A stretch of 26,638 nucleotides of DNA from NCBI GenBank assembly GCA_948759685.1, contig CAQBGY010000018.1:1-26638 (forward strand), in the 5' to 3' direction. Shown here piece by piece: positions 16,771-25,371 of the stretch (within the stretch, counting starts at the first letter, position 1; each line of letters opens with the position of its first letter). Under the pieces are notes generated by a model. It saw only the letters and a program-made list of their open reading frames with translations. It was not told where the DNA came from and searched no databases. Position numbers and translations under genes: made by a program. The stretch is from an uncultured Eubacterium sp. GTDB lineage: Bacteria > Bacillota_A > Clostridia > Lachnospirales > Lachnospiraceae.

Positions 16771-17985
16771 TTAAAAATATGACCAAGGATTCACCCAGTT
16801 GCCCGGAGTAGATCCTGATGTTGCACCCAGATGCAGATGATTTCCTGTAGAAGAACCGGTCGTTCCTACCAGACCAATCGTCTGTCCCTGACTTACATGC
16901 TGTCCCACACTTACAAGAATAGATGACTGGTGCATATAAACAGATGTAACACCATTAGAATGCCTGATTCCAGTCCAGTTTCCTGCCGTGGCATTATAGT
17001 TCGCCCAGACAACCGTACCATCAGCTACCGCTACAACCGGTGTACCACCCGGTGCCGGAAAATCAATTCCGTTGTGGAATGATGATGCCCCAGAAAATGG
17101 GTCTTTTCTATATCCATAATTTGATGACACAGATGTATGACCTGGAACCGGATAAATCCATCCACTCGAATGTCCCGGATTTACTGCCGGTGTTTTTGGT
17201 GTGTCATTGTCGCCCGCCGGTGCCGGTGCCTGTGTTGGAGCCTGTGTCGGTGGTTCTGTCATAGCATTAATTGCATCGGCAACCTTTTGCTCCTGTGCCT
17301 TAATCTCTCTATTCAATGCCTCTGCTGAAGCCTCGTTAGCATGCAGCAATTCTTCATAACCTGACAATTCTTTCTGTTTTGAAGCAACTGTGTTTTCTAA
17401 ATCTGCCTGATCTTTTTTCTGCTTTGCCTGCATGGTAACCAGATTCTTTTCTTCTTTTTCCAATACTGTTTTAGAGTCAGCAATTTCTTTTCTGGTATCT
17501 TTCAGCTTCTTAAGCATCTTTCTGTCATACTGTGATAATTCCGTTATGTATTCTGCCTTATTTAAAAATTCTGTAATGCTGGAAGAATTTAAGATTAAAT
17601 CTAATAACTGTGTGTCACCATTTTCATACATATACTGAATTCTTAATTTCATATCTGCATACTGTACAGTGACACTCTCCTGTGCCGCTTTCAGTTTTAC
17701 TTCTGTCTTTTTTATCTTATCCTGTGTCTGCTCCAGTTTTTTTCCTGTATTATAGATATCTGTAGATAAATTTGTTAACTTTCTATCTACTTCTTCAATA
17801 TAAGCCTCAGCTTTTGCTTTTGATGCTTCTAACTCCTGCTGTTTTTTTGCATTCTGTTGTTTTTTATCTTTTAAATCTGAAAGTTTACCTTTTTCTCCGG
17901 CAACATCTCCAAATGCTGTAAATGTCATTGATAATACTAAAATCACTGAAAGCAGTAAACTAAAAATCTTCGTTATTCTTTTCAT
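16771..17985 (-). CDS. Secreted coiled-coil M23 peptidase, EnvC-like murein hydrolase
   Basis: This is a peptidoglycan endopeptidase of the M23/LytM family. Its 404 residues start with a signal peptide (MKRITKIFSLLLSVILVLSM, cleavage near AFG). A long coiled coil (about 30-235; KKQQNAKKQQELEASKAKAE and similar heptads) follows, then a Pro/Thr linker (PPTQAPTQAPAPAG) and the LytM domain. Metal ligands are visible: H and D in FHNGIDFPAPGG and the HxH in NHLHLGA, so it should be catalytically active, unlike E. coli EnvC. The ATG at 17985 is chosen because GGAGG lies 8 nt upstream; a frame from 18000 overlaps the ftsX stop. Directly behind ftsX, it is the expected hydrolase partner of FtsEX, with the coiled coil contacting the FtsX outer loop. 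Confidence 0.93.
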   Translation of the reverse strand: MKRITKIFSLLLSVILVLSMTFTAFGDVAGEKGKLSDLKDKKQQNAKKQQELEASKAKAEAYIEEVDRKLTNLSTDIYNTGKKLEQTQDKIKKTEVKLKAAQESVTVQYADMKLRIQYMYENGDTQLLDLILNSSSITEFLNKAEYITELSQYDRKMLKKLKDTRKEIADSKTVLEKEEKNLVTMQAKQKKDQADLENTVASKQKELSGYEELLHANEASAEALNREIKAQEQKVADAINAMTEPPTQAPTQAPAPAGDNDTPKTPAVNPGHSSGWIYPVPGHTSVSSNYGYRKDPFSGASSFHNGIDFPAPGGTPVVAVADGTVVWANYNATAGNWTGIRHSNGVTSVYMHQSSILVSVGQHVSQGQTIGLVGTTGSSTGNHLHLGATSGSTPGNWVNPWSYF

Positions 17986-17999
17986 CTGCCTATCCTCCA

Positions 18000-18908
18000 T
18001 TATACCTTTAAGTGTTTTCTAATAGAAAGTATAGAACCAATCAGTCCTATTCCGGCTCCGATTCCAAGTCCCATCGGTACAAGTATCACAAAGATATCAC
18101 TTACCGATGCAAAACTTATAGAACTTGCCATAACACCAAACTTCGACATAATAAATGCAATCGCCTTTCCATATACCAGTCTCAAAATAATCAATGGTAT
18201 CATGGAACCAACCAGGCCAATAATCACACCCTCTATAATAAATGGTGCTCTTACAAAACTATTCGTTGAACCAATCAGCTTCATGATTTTTATCTCATGC
18301 CTTCTTACCGAAATACCAATCATAACGGTATTACTTATAAGGAATATTCCCACACCCAGCAATATTACAATCAATGCCACAGAAACATATCCTAAAAGCC
18401 GTGATACTTTGCTGAGCGTCTCCTTTGCCTGTTCGGAATGTTTCACTTTTCGAACTCCCTGCACCGCAGAAATACTTTTCACAAATGCATCCTGATCCTG
18501 AATATTCTTTAAGAAGACTGTATATGATGCTGAGTTTGCTAAAGGATTGTCATTCGTAAATGCTTTTGCCAAGTCAGGATCCTCTGCAAAATAACTTTTC
18601 TGAAATGCATTCCATGCTTCATCCGCTGAAGTATATTCAAACTTGTCTACTCTCTTATCAGCTTTGATAACCTCTCCGATAGCATCGATTCCTTCTTGAT
18701 TGAGTCCTTTGTCAAAGAACACTGTTACACCAAGATTCTGTTCCACCTGTTTTTCCATAAAATTTACGTTAATAATAATAGAAAAGATAATACCAATCAG
18801 AAAAATACAGGCAGCAATTGTACCAATAGATGCTATTGAGAATAACTTATTTCTCTTAATGTTTACCAGTCCCTGGTTAATACAATACCCTGTCGTTCTC
18901 GCATTCAT
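18000..18908 (-). CDS. ftsX: Cell division ABC transporter permease FtsX
   Basis: FtsX is the membrane half of FtsEX, which transmits ATP hydrolysis across the membrane to a peptidoglycan hydrolase. The 302 residues show the standard layout: a cytoplasmic N-terminus (GLVNIKRNKLFS), TM1 (about 24-47) and an extracellular domain (about 50-170, VTVFFDKGLNQEGI onward). Three TM helices follow near 175-200, 220-245 and 270-295, with the family motif RRHEIKIMKLIGSTNSFVRAPF between TM2 and TM3. The ATG directly follows the ftsE stop codon (TAAATG) with a GGTGG-type SD inside ftsE. The M23 hydrolase gene starts just after ftsX. Confidence 0.96.
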   Translation of the reverse strand: MNARTTGYCINQGLVNIKRNKLFSIASIGTIAACIFLIGIIFSIIINVNFMEKQVEQNLGVTVFFDKGLNQEGIDAIGEVIKADKRVDKFEYTSADEAWNAFQKSYFAEDPDLAKAFTNDNPLANSASYTVFLKNIQDQDAFVKSISAVQGVRKVKHSEQAKETLSKVSRLLGYVSVALIVILLGVGIFLISNTVMIGISVRRHEIKIMKLIGSTNSFVRAPFIIEGVIIGLVGSMIPLIILRLVYGKAIAFIMSKFGVMASSISFASVSDIFVILVPMGLGIGAGIGLIGSILSIRKHLKV

Positions 18909-19580
18909 TTATTCCACCACCTTACTGTCGCTGACTTTTACACCTTTTTTCATTGTAATCACACGCTTCTGCATTGCTTCCACAATCTCCATATTATGTG
19001 TAACAACAATAACGGTAGTGCCCTGACTATTTACTTTATCTAATAACTTCATAATTTCCCATGAATTCTCTGGATCCAGATTTCCTGTCGGCTCATCCGC
19101 CAGTAAGATATCCGGTTTATTAACTAACGCTCTCGCAAGAGCCACTCTCTGCTGCTCACCACCGGATAATTCGTTTGGATTCGAACGGTACTTCTCAGAC
19201 AATCCTACAAGAGACAGAACCCTTGCAACATTTTTCTTAATTTCTTTTGGAGAAGCCCCAATAACACGCTGTGCAAACGCAATATTGGAATACACGTCCC
19301 TATCCTGTAACAATCTGAAATCCTGAAATACCACGCCGATATTTCTGCGGTATTTTGCAACACCTCTGGATTTTAATTTTGACAATTTTGTGTCATTTAC
19401 GATAATCGTTCCTTCTGTAGGATTTAGTTCTTTTAAAAGTAATTTAATAAATGTAGATTTTCCTGAACCACTGGCACCAACAATAAATACAAACTCGCCT
19501 TCTTCAATATCGAGATTTAAATTACTAAGGGCCGGTGCTCCATTTCCATAAAACTTACTAACACCTTTTATTTGAATCAT
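18909..19580 (-). CDS. ftsE: Cell division ABC transporter ATPase FtsE
   Basis: FtsE is the cytoplasmic ATPase of FtsEX. The 223 residues start MIQIKGVSKFYGNG. Walker A GASGSGKS is at about 35-42, the Q-loop is VVFQDFRLL, the signature is LSGGEQQR, Walker B is ILLADEPTGNLDPE and the switch histidine is in VVVTHNME. The ATG at 19580 has AAGGAG 7 nt upstream; the frame continues six codons further up but without support. A hairpin terminator upstream separates it from the CdaR-like gene, so ftsE probably heads its own operon ftsE-ftsX-M23-(S41 protease). Confidence 0.96.
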   Translation of the reverse strand: MIQIKGVSKFYGNGAPALSNLNLDIEEGEFVFIVGASGSGKSTFIKLLLKELNPTEGTIIVNDTKLSKLKSRGVAKYRRNIGVVFQDFRLLQDRDVYSNIAFAQRVIGASPKEIKKNVARVLSLVGLSEKYRSNPNELSGGEQQRVALARALVNKPDILLADEPTGNLDPENSWEIMKLLDKVNSQGTTVIVVTHNMEIVEAMQKRVITMKKGVKVSDSKVVE

Positions 19581-19603
19581 TTGTTCTCTCCTTAACACGC
19601 ACT

Positions 19604-19636
19604 AAAAGTGAAAAGCATATACGGCTTCTCACTTTT
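19604..19636 (-). terminator. Hairpin terminator after the CdaR-like gene
   Basis: AAAAGTGAAAAGC (19604-19616) pairs with GCTTCTCACTTTT (19624-19636) over 13 positions; the single mismatch becomes a G-U pair in the minus-strand RNA. The 3' arm ends in CUUUU. It lies 8 nt past the stop codon of the CdaR-like gene and 23 nt before the ftsE start, so it may terminate or partly attenuate read-through into ftsE. Confidence 0.65.
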
Positions 19637-19644
19637 ATGAACTT

Positions 19645-20733
19645 TTAAAACTCAGTATTTTCCATATATTTCATATACTTCACAACCATCAATGCAATCT
19701 TAAATGTGATAGCATCTTCAAATACTCTAAGGTCAAGACCGGTACTCTTCTGGAGCTTGTCCAATCTATATACCAATGTATTTCTGTGAATATATAATTG
19801 TCTTGAAGTTTCAGAAACATTCAAGCTGTTTTCAAAAAACTTATTAATTGTGGCAAGTGTCTCCTCGTCAAACTCATCAGGTGATTTTCCATCGAAAATT
19901 TCCTTAATAAACATCTTGCAAAGAGGGATCGGAAGCTGGTAAATCAAACGTCCGATTCCTAAATTATTGTAGGCGATTACATTCTTTGTACTAAAGAAAA
20001 TCTTTCCAACATCTAATGCCATTCTGGCTTCTTTGTAAGAACGTGATACTTCCTTAATCTCCTTAACGATTGTTCCATAAGCAATATTTGCTTTTACCAT
20101 AGCCTCAGTGTTCAACATATCAACGATGGTATTTGCAATATGCTCAACCTCTTCATATCCCTGCTTTTCATCTAATTCTTTTACAAGGATAATACTCTTT
20201 TCATCCACTGCTGTGATAAAGTCTCTCTTCTGGCCTGCAAACAATGTACGGATAGTCTCCAATGCCACGCTGTCTTTCTCATTTTTTGTCTCAATAATGC
20301 AGACACACCTTCTCGCATCCACATCAACATGCAATTTTTTTGCACGATTATATATATCTACAAGGAGAAGATTATCTAGCAGAAGATTCTTGATAAAGTT
20401 ATCCTTATCATATCTTTCTTTATATGCAACTAACAGATTCTGAATCTGAAACGCTGCCATTTTCCCAACCATGAAAACATCATCACTGCTTCCCTGAGCA
20501 ATCAATATCAATTCTAACTGATTTTCATCATATACTTTAAAAAACTGATATCCCTGAACCGACTGGCTGTCTGCCGGAGATGCCACAAAAGACATAATTG
20601 CATGTCCAAACTGGTCTCCTGCCTGTGATGTTGTAGCAACGATTTTTCCATCTGTATCTGCTACGTGCAAATCTACTCTAGATATACTTTTAATCCCTTC
20701 GATTGTATTCTGTAAAATCTGATTTGAAATCAT
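19645..20733 (-). CDS. CdaR/PucR-type transcriptional regulator
   Basis: The regulator has 362 residues and the CdaR architecture. An N-terminal sensor resembling the sugar-diacid-recognition domain spans about 1-130 (SRVDLHVADTDGKIVATTSQ), a GGDEF-like middle region follows, and the C-terminal PucR HTH_30 domain ends the protein (ETLATINKFFENSLNVSETS, then RQLYIHRNTLVYRLDKLQ, the hallmark motif of the family). The ATG at 20733 has AAGGAG 7 nt upstream. Homologues control sugar-acid, purine or other catabolic genes; no such genes are adjacent, so the target and ligand are unknown. It ends at its own hairpin terminator and may be a single-gene unit. Confidence 0.88.
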   Translation of the reverse strand: MISNQILQNTIEGIKSISRVDLHVADTDGKIVATTSQAGDQFGHAIMSFVASPADSQSVQGYQFFKVYDENQLELILIAQGSSDDVFMVGKMAAFQIQNLLVAYKERYDKDNFIKNLLLDNLLLVDIYNRAKKLHVDVDARRCVCIIETKNEKDSVALETIRTLFAGQKRDFITAVDEKSIILVKELDEKQGYEEVEHIANTIVDMLNTEAMVKANIAYGTIVKEIKEVSRSYKEARMALDVGKIFFSTKNVIAYNNLGIGRLIYQLPIPLCKMFIKEIFDGKSPDEFDEETLATINKFFENSLNVSETSRQLYIHRNTLVYRLDKLQKSTGLDLRVFEDAITFKIALMVVKYMKYMENTEF

Positions 20734-20852
20734 ATTATTCTCCTTGTTTCAATCCTGCGTTATGTAAATAATAACTCAATTTATATTCTAAACCAATTCA
20801 AAAGCAAAAACAAGAGGAAACTGTGTGAAGTTTCTGTGACAATCGCCATGCC

Positions 20853-20973
20853 TACCTCGATTCCACACCTTCGGTGCTGCATCTCGGTAGAGGGCTGCAA
20901 TATCTAATTCTTAATGTCAAAGCCGTGCCGCGTACCTCGAATACGCTTCGCTTCTTCTCGGTCGCAGGGCTGC
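20853..20973. repeat. Two degenerate repeat units in a gene-free region
   Basis: The 20734-21057 gap has no gene. It holds two units sharing TACCTCGA at the start, CTCGGT in the middle and AGGGCTGC at the end: 20853-20898 and 20933-20973, with an 80-bp period. Each has a short GC-rich internal hairpin (for example CACC-TTC-GGTG in the first). They are far more G+C-rich than their surroundings and lie next to an elaborate terminator, suggesting a dispersed intergenic repeat or REP-like element. The origin is unknown. Confidence 0.5.
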
Positions 20974-21054
20974 GCCCTATAAATAAAAGAAAGAGCAATT
21001 ACTCTTGTGTGCAAGCACACATCGTATTGCTCTTTCTTTTATTTGCACGGCTTT
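20919..21054 (-). terminator. Nested terminator structure after the MsmX-type gene
   Basis: A perfect 19-bp inverted repeat (20981-20999 with 21026-21044) encloses a second hairpin GTGTGC-AA-GCACAC (21007-21020). The inverted repeat ends in an AU-rich arm. An outer 10-bp repeat, AAAGCCGTGC (20919-20928) with GCACGGCTTT (21045-21054), encloses everything, including one degenerate repeat unit and a GGGC-TGC-GCCC hairpin. It begins 3 nt past the stop codon of the ATPase gene. The inner stem is long enough to terminate transcription in the minus direction; the outer stem is unusual. Confidence 0.75.
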
Positions 21055-21057
21055 AGC

Positions 21058-22176
21058 CTAGTTCGTAATAACTTTTTCTGTATCTTTATCAAAAATGTGT
21101 AATTTTGAAAGATCCATAGCGAACTCCACTTCATCACCCGGTCTTGCTTCTGTACGGGAATTAACTCTTGCTGTACAGTCAAAACCTTCTACATCAAAGT
21201 ATAAGTATACTTCTGCACCAAGTAATTCGTAAATTCTGATAGTTGTTGAGAATACACTATCTGGTGAATTAGCAATAAAGCTTTCTTCATCATGAATGTC
21301 TTCTGGTCTGATACCCATAACAACTGTCTTTCCAACATATCCGCCTTCTTCAAGAACCTTAGCCTGCTCTGCAGGAACTGTAATGTATGTTCTTGCCTGA
21401 CCGATGTGAAGTTTAATATCTCCATCAACTTTTTCTACTTCAGCATCTATGAAGTTCATCTGTGGTGAACCCATAAATCCTGCTACGAATAAGTTAACTG
21501 GCTTATCATATAAGTTCTTAGGTGAATCAACCTGCTGTACAACACCATCTTTCATAACTACGATTCTTGTTCCAAGTGTCATAGCCTCTGTTTGGTCATG
21601 TGTTACGTAGATGATTGTAGCACCCAGTCTCTTATGAATCTTAGCAATCTCAACACGCATCTGAACTCTTAACTTAGCATCTAAGTTTGAAAGAGGCTCA
21701 TCCATAAGGAATACCTTAGGATTACGAACGATTGCACGTCCCATAGCTACTCTCTGTCTCTGACCACCTGATAAAGCCTTTGGCTTTCTGTCAAGCAACT
21801 GCTCTAAATCAAGAATCTTTGCTGCGTCTTTTACTAATCTTTCCTGTTCAGCCTTTGGTACTTTTCTTAACTTAAGACCAAATGCCATGTTATCATATAC
21901 TGTCATATGTGGATATAAAGCGTAATTCTGGAATACCATTGCGATATCTCTATCCTTTGGCTCAACATCATTAACTAACTTATCTCCAATGTATAACTCT
22001 CCTGATGAGATTTCTTCAAGTCCTGCAATCATACGAAGTGTTGTAGATTTACCACAACCTGATGGACCTACGAAGATAATAAATTCCTTGTCTTTAATCT
22101 CAAGATTAAAATCCTTAACTGCTGCAAATCCATTTGGATATACTTTGCAGATATTCTTAAGTGATAAACTTGCCAT
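21058..22176 (-). CDS. MsmX/UgpC-type sugar ABC transporter ATPase
   Basis: This cytoplasmic ATPase energises carbohydrate ABC importers. It has 372 residues: Walker A GPSGCGKS at about 37-44, Q-loop MVFQNYALYPHMTVYDNM, signature LSGGQRQR, Walker B VFLMDEPLSNLDAKLR, switch VTHDQTEAMTLGTRIVVMKD, and a C-terminal TOBE/OB regulatory domain (VVMGIRPEDIHDEES). No permease or substrate-binding gene is near it, which fits the orphan multitask ATPase MsmX that serves several sugar importers in Firmicutes. The start has AAGGAG 7 nt upstream. A TTGACA lies about 65 nt upstream without a matching -10. The gene ends at a large nested hairpin. Confidence 0.93.
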   Translation of the reverse strand: MASLSLKNICKVYPNGFAAVKDFNLEIKDKEFIIFVGPSGCGKSTTLRMIAGLEEISSGELYIGDKLVNDVEPKDRDIAMVFQNYALYPHMTVYDNMAFGLKLRKVPKAEQERLVKDAAKILDLEQLLDRKPKALSGGQRQRVAMGRAIVRNPKVFLMDEPLSNLDAKLRVQMRVEIAKIHKRLGATIIYVTHDQTEAMTLGTRIVVMKDGVVQQVDSPKNLYDKPVNLFVAGFMGSPQMNFIDAEVEKVDGDIKLHIGQARTYITVPAEQAKVLEEGGYVGKTVVMGIRPEDIHDEESFIANSPDSVFSTTIRIYELLGAEVYLYFDVEGFDCTARVNSRTEARPGDEVEFAMDLSKLHIFDKDTEKVITN

Positions 22177-22308
22177 ATGTTCTCTCCTTCATATCTAGAT
22201 TTCTCTACTCTCGTATGAAAGTATTCTAAATCACATTAATTTAAATTACTATATGTCAATTACACAAAATAATAAAAAAATCTTTGTTAATTTTGCATAG
22301 CCCTTCTG

Positions 22309-23133
22309 CTATTTATCTAAAAATATGTTATTTTCACCAATGATTATGTGCTTTTCTTTGAGCAATCTGCCAATAGCACGCTTAAATTCACTCTTACTCA
22401 TGTTAAAATCTTTTCGAATCACTTCCGGCTTTTCCTTGTCAGTATAGTCAATTTTTCCACCATTATTCTTCATATATTCCAAAATTTTCTGAGCATCATC
22501 CTCAATCTGAAGATATGATTTCTTTCGAAGTGCTAAATCTAGTTTACCATCCGGGCGTACGCTCTTCACTCTGGCTTCAACCTCCATGCCGACATATACT
22601 TTTGAAGTCAATTCTTTTGTCTGAATCAATCCATGGTATTTATTATTTACTGCGACAAATGCACCATATTGTGGATTATAATTATAGACTACACCTTTCA
22701 CGATATCCTCTTCTTCATATGTAGAATTGCAATTCAAATAATTATATACTTTCATTGTTGCACAAAGCCTGTCACTTTTGTCCGTATAGATGCCAATTAA
22801 TACCTTATCGCCTGCTTTTATGTCTGTCGTCTGCTCTTTATATGGAAGAAACAAATCCTTTCCAAGCCCCCAGTCCAGAAAAGCTCCGAATTTTGTAATT
22901 TCCTTTACTTCAACATACGCAGTTTCTCCTACCTGAGCCACCGGTCTGTGTATTGTGGCAATGATTCTATCCTGAGAATCTCTGCATATAAATACCTCTA
23001 CTTCATCTCCTATATCTGTGTTTTCCGGAACTTCATTTTTGGGCAGAAGCACTTTATCTTCTTCCGTTCCCAGATACATACCAAAATCCGTTCTTTTTAC
23101 TGCTTTTAGTTTTAAAACTTTTCCTAATTCCAT
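22309..23133 (-). CDS. S1 RNA-binding domain protein of the CvfB/YitL family
   Basis: The 274 residues carry repeated S1/OB-like domains and a C-terminal winged helix, the CvfB arrangement. S1-type strands are seen at FGMYLGTEEDKVLLPKNEVP, GAFLDWGLGKDLFLPYKEQ and YGAFVAVNNKYHGLIQTKEL followed by VGMEVEARVKSVRPDGKLDL. The tail FNMSKSEFKRAIGRLLKEKH is the winged-helix part. CvfB homologues bind RNA and affect virulence-factor expression in staphylococci; the role here is unknown. The SD is GGAGAG, 4 nt before the ATG. It is 10 nt downstream of the thioesterase gene and is the last gene of that operon; no strong terminator follows. Confidence 0.9.
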   Translation of the reverse strand: MELGKVLKLKAVKRTDFGMYLGTEEDKVLLPKNEVPENTDIGDEVEVFICRDSQDRIIATIHRPVAQVGETAYVEVKEITKFGAFLDWGLGKDLFLPYKEQTTDIKAGDKVLIGIYTDKSDRLCATMKVYNYLNCNSTYEEEDIVKGVVYNYNPQYGAFVAVNNKYHGLIQTKELTSKVYVGMEVEARVKSVRPDGKLDLALRKKSYLQIEDDAQKILEYMKNNGGKIDYTDKEKPEVIRKDFNMSKSEFKRAIGRLLKEKHIIIGENNIFLDK

Positions 23134-23143
23134 TGTCTCTCCA

Positions 23144-23851
23144 TTAAATTTTCTTAAATTTTATCTGTGCATGTGTCTCTCCATCATTATTTTTCAAGCT
23201 CATGCCTAACCCATCTTCTTCACAATATTTTGTACATATAATATTCTCACCTTCAAGAGCTTCCTTATTATACACAATTTCTACCTGATTATAATATCCG
23301 TCTTTCGGAAGATAATCCGATATCATTCTCAAATAATTTGCATTGTTCACATGCCCATTGGTATCAATGTCAATTCCATGTACTTTGACATCCCCAACAA
23401 TCTCTCCCTGTCCGGTAAACCGAAGCTTCCTGGATGGTCTGATACTATCAAAAGCCGTCTCTTTCAAATACTTACAATAATCTTCTTCTCTGATTCTTAT
23501 CGGAATGCGTTCCTGAATGTCAATTAATCCCCAGATAGATTCCGCCTTAACCACAAAAGCTCCTGTTCTATCTTTTATGAAAAACTGCCTTGTTGCCATT
23601 ACCTTTCCAAAATCCGTTGGACATGTTCCTACTATAATTTCTTCACCTAACTGTAATTCCCTGAGGATCTGTATCTTATGTGCCAGCATGACCCACGCTT
23701 TATTCTGTGCCTTTAAATGCTCTACTCCTACACCAAGTTCCTCCGATTGAAAGGTACTGCAATCCTGTAAATAGTTTATAATCTCATGATAAGGTACTTT
23801 TCCTGTTTTATCTAATCTGCTGTAACTTACTTTTGTATTGTATGTGTACAT
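23144..23851 (-). CDS. Acyl-ACP thioesterase (FatA/FatB family)
   Basis: The enzyme releases free fatty acids from acyl-carrier protein. The 235 residues hold two hotdog folds. The first is N-terminal (VSYSRLDKTGKVPYHEIINY to about 125; QSEELGVGVEHLKAQNKAWV is the family-typical stretch with the conserved W). The second contains HGIDIDTNGHVNNANYLRMI, the N-x-H-V-N-N catalytic-site motif of the family. Length is normal for bacterial members. The ATG at 23851 has AGAGG 6 nt upstream. It lies 21 nt after the L,D-transpeptidase gene and 10 nt before cvfB-like, so the three are probably one operon; the functional link is not obvious. Confidence 0.9.
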   Translation of the reverse strand: MYTYNTKVSYSRLDKTGKVPYHEIINYLQDCSTFQSEELGVGVEHLKAQNKAWVMLAHKIQILRELQLGEEIIVGTCPTDFGKVMATRQFFIKDRTGAFVVKAESIWGLIDIQERIPIRIREEDYCKYLKETAFDSIRPSRKLRFTGQGEIVGDVKVHGIDIDTNGHVNNANYLRMISDYLPKDGYYNQVEIVYNKEALEGENIICTKYCEEDGLGMSLKNNDGETHAQIKFKKI

Positions 23852-23872
23852 ATCATGCCTCTCTTACAATTT

Positions 23873-25339
23873 TTAATGAAAGTCTGTCCATCCATTTGTT
23901 TCATTTGCACTCTCCCCATTATTTCCTCCTGCTGTAGTTTCCTCCGGTCCGGTTGTTGGCTGCTCCGGTGTTGTCGTTTCTTCAGGTACCGGCACTACAA
24001 CTGTCTTTGGAACAACTACAACTGTCAATTTTTTGGTTACTGCCGTATAATCCTGTTTTTTATATTGTCCTTTATAGGTAACAATATATTCTCCCGGCTT
24101 CGTTGTATCTACTTTTCCTGTATACGTAACATGAGAACGAATATTTAATGCTTTATTCTGATAGGACTTAACACCCTTTACATATTTGTAGTAATCAAAT
24201 ACACTTCCCTCTGTAACAGTTATCTTTGTGTTTGTTAAAGTTAATTTTACTTTATGACTTTTTACTTTATATTTAATTGATTTTGTTGCTGTCTTGCGAT
24301 TCTTTCCTTTTACTGTATATGTTATCTTATAAGTTCCTTTTTTTGCAAAAAATACGATTCCCTTCTTTGCTGTGACTTTTTTTCCTTTATATTTTACAGT
24401 AACTTTAACTCTTGATGTCAGGTTCGTTCCTGTTACTGACTTCGCTTTAACTCCAGCCAAAACATTTACCTTACTGCCCATTGCCACGTCTTTTTTTGCT
24501 TTTGCACCTTTAATAATTGGAGACTTTGTGTCAACGACCTTGAACTTCACTGTTTTAGAAAGTCTGTTACCAAGCGTATCTTTTACAGTAAATTTAACTT
24601 TATATGTACCTAATTTCTTTGTGTTAATTTTTCCTTTTACTTTTATACCGGATTTTTGAATCGTATTTCCGGCACTATCTTTTATTGTCACCAAATCTAT
24701 CGGTTTTACTTTTTTTCCATATTCTACTGTACTCTCATTTACTGTAAGCGTCGGGACTTTTTTCCGATATGGATTTTTCGGATCCGGGTCTGTAGGATCC
24801 CAGTCTGTAAATTTCCCATTTCGTATTGGTGTAAAAGATGGTCTCGGTAATGGATCATCTTTCTTATTTCCCCAGAATATCGTAATTTTTGTGCCTACCG
24901 GACATTTATCATAAATCCATTTTGCGTCCTTACACAATAATCTTACACATCCATGAGATGCCTTTTGTCCCATAACATTATAAGCGGAAACCGACATTGT
25001 CGATTTATCTCCATTTTTATAGTACCATACAGAATGAAACAATATCCCTGTTGTTATTCTCGAGCAATACTGAGCATAACAGTTTCCAATCATTTCATGC
25101 CATCTGTATTTTACAGGTATGTAAAATGTTCCTGTCGGAGTCTCACTGCTGGGAGAGCAAATCATTGCCTTCACTGCCTTTCCATTTTTATAAATAGTTG
25201 TACAATTTGTTCCAAGATTTACTTTAATCGTATATTTACCTGCTGCCTGTGTCTCTTCAGTTTTATAAATTGAGACACTGCTTACTATCATAATAACTGC
25301 AAGTATCATTGCAATTCCTTTTGTTTTCATTTTTTTCAT
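23873..25339 (-). CDS. Secreted L,D-transpeptidase (YkuD) with Ig-like repeats
   Basis: The enzyme forms 3-3 peptidoglycan cross-links or attaches proteins to the wall, using a catalytic cysteine. Of 488 residues, the signal peptide covers about 1-32 (cleavage near TQAAG). The YkuD domain spans about 36-155, with H102 (LFHSVWYY) and the motif SHGCVR (H129, C131). At least three beta-sandwich repeats of bacterial Ig/DUF5011 type follow (TLTVNESTVEYGKKVKPIDL; GTYKVKFTVKD; GTYKITYTVKGKN; GEYIVTYKGQYKK). The tail is Pro/Thr/Glu-rich (ETTTPEQPTTGPEETTAGG) and lacks an LPXTG motif. The repeats are very lysine-rich, which suits binding to anionic wall polymers. The SD AGGAGG lies 7 nt before the ATG. 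It is the first gene of the operon. Confidence 0.93.
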   Translation of the reverse strand: MKKMKTKGIAMILAVIMIVSSVSIYKTEETQAAGKYTIKVNLGTNCTTIYKNGKAVKAMICSPSSETPTGTFYIPVKYRWHEMIGNCYAQYCSRITTGILFHSVWYYKNGDKSTMSVSAYNVMGQKASHGCVRLLCKDAKWIYDKCPVGTKITIFWGNKKDDPLPRPSFTPIRNGKFTDWDPTDPDPKNPYRKKVPTLTVNESTVEYGKKVKPIDLVTIKDSAGNTIQKSGIKVKGKINTKKLGTYKVKFTVKDTLGNRLSKTVKFKVVDTKSPIIKGAKAKKDVAMGSKVNVLAGVKAKSVTGTNLTSRVKVTVKYKGKKVTAKKGIVFFAKKGTYKITYTVKGKNRKTATKSIKYKVKSHKVKLTLTNTKITVTEGSVFDYYKYVKGVKSYQNKALNIRSHVTYTGKVDTTKPGEYIVTYKGQYKKQDYTAVTKKLTVVVVPKTVVVPVPEETTTPEQPTTGPEETTAGGNNGESANETNGWTDFH

Positions 25340-25371
25340 TTAACCGCCTCCTGATTGATAAAATCTCCTTA

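Noticed and set aside
20874..21056. Plus-strand 60-codon frame in the repeat region
   Set aside because: It runs through the nested hairpins and repeat units and has no ribosome binding site.
22177..22308. Catabolite (cre) operator or complete promoter upstream of the MsmX-type gene
   Set aside because: TTGACA is present on the minus strand, but no -10 at 16-18 bp and no sequence close to the cre consensus was found.
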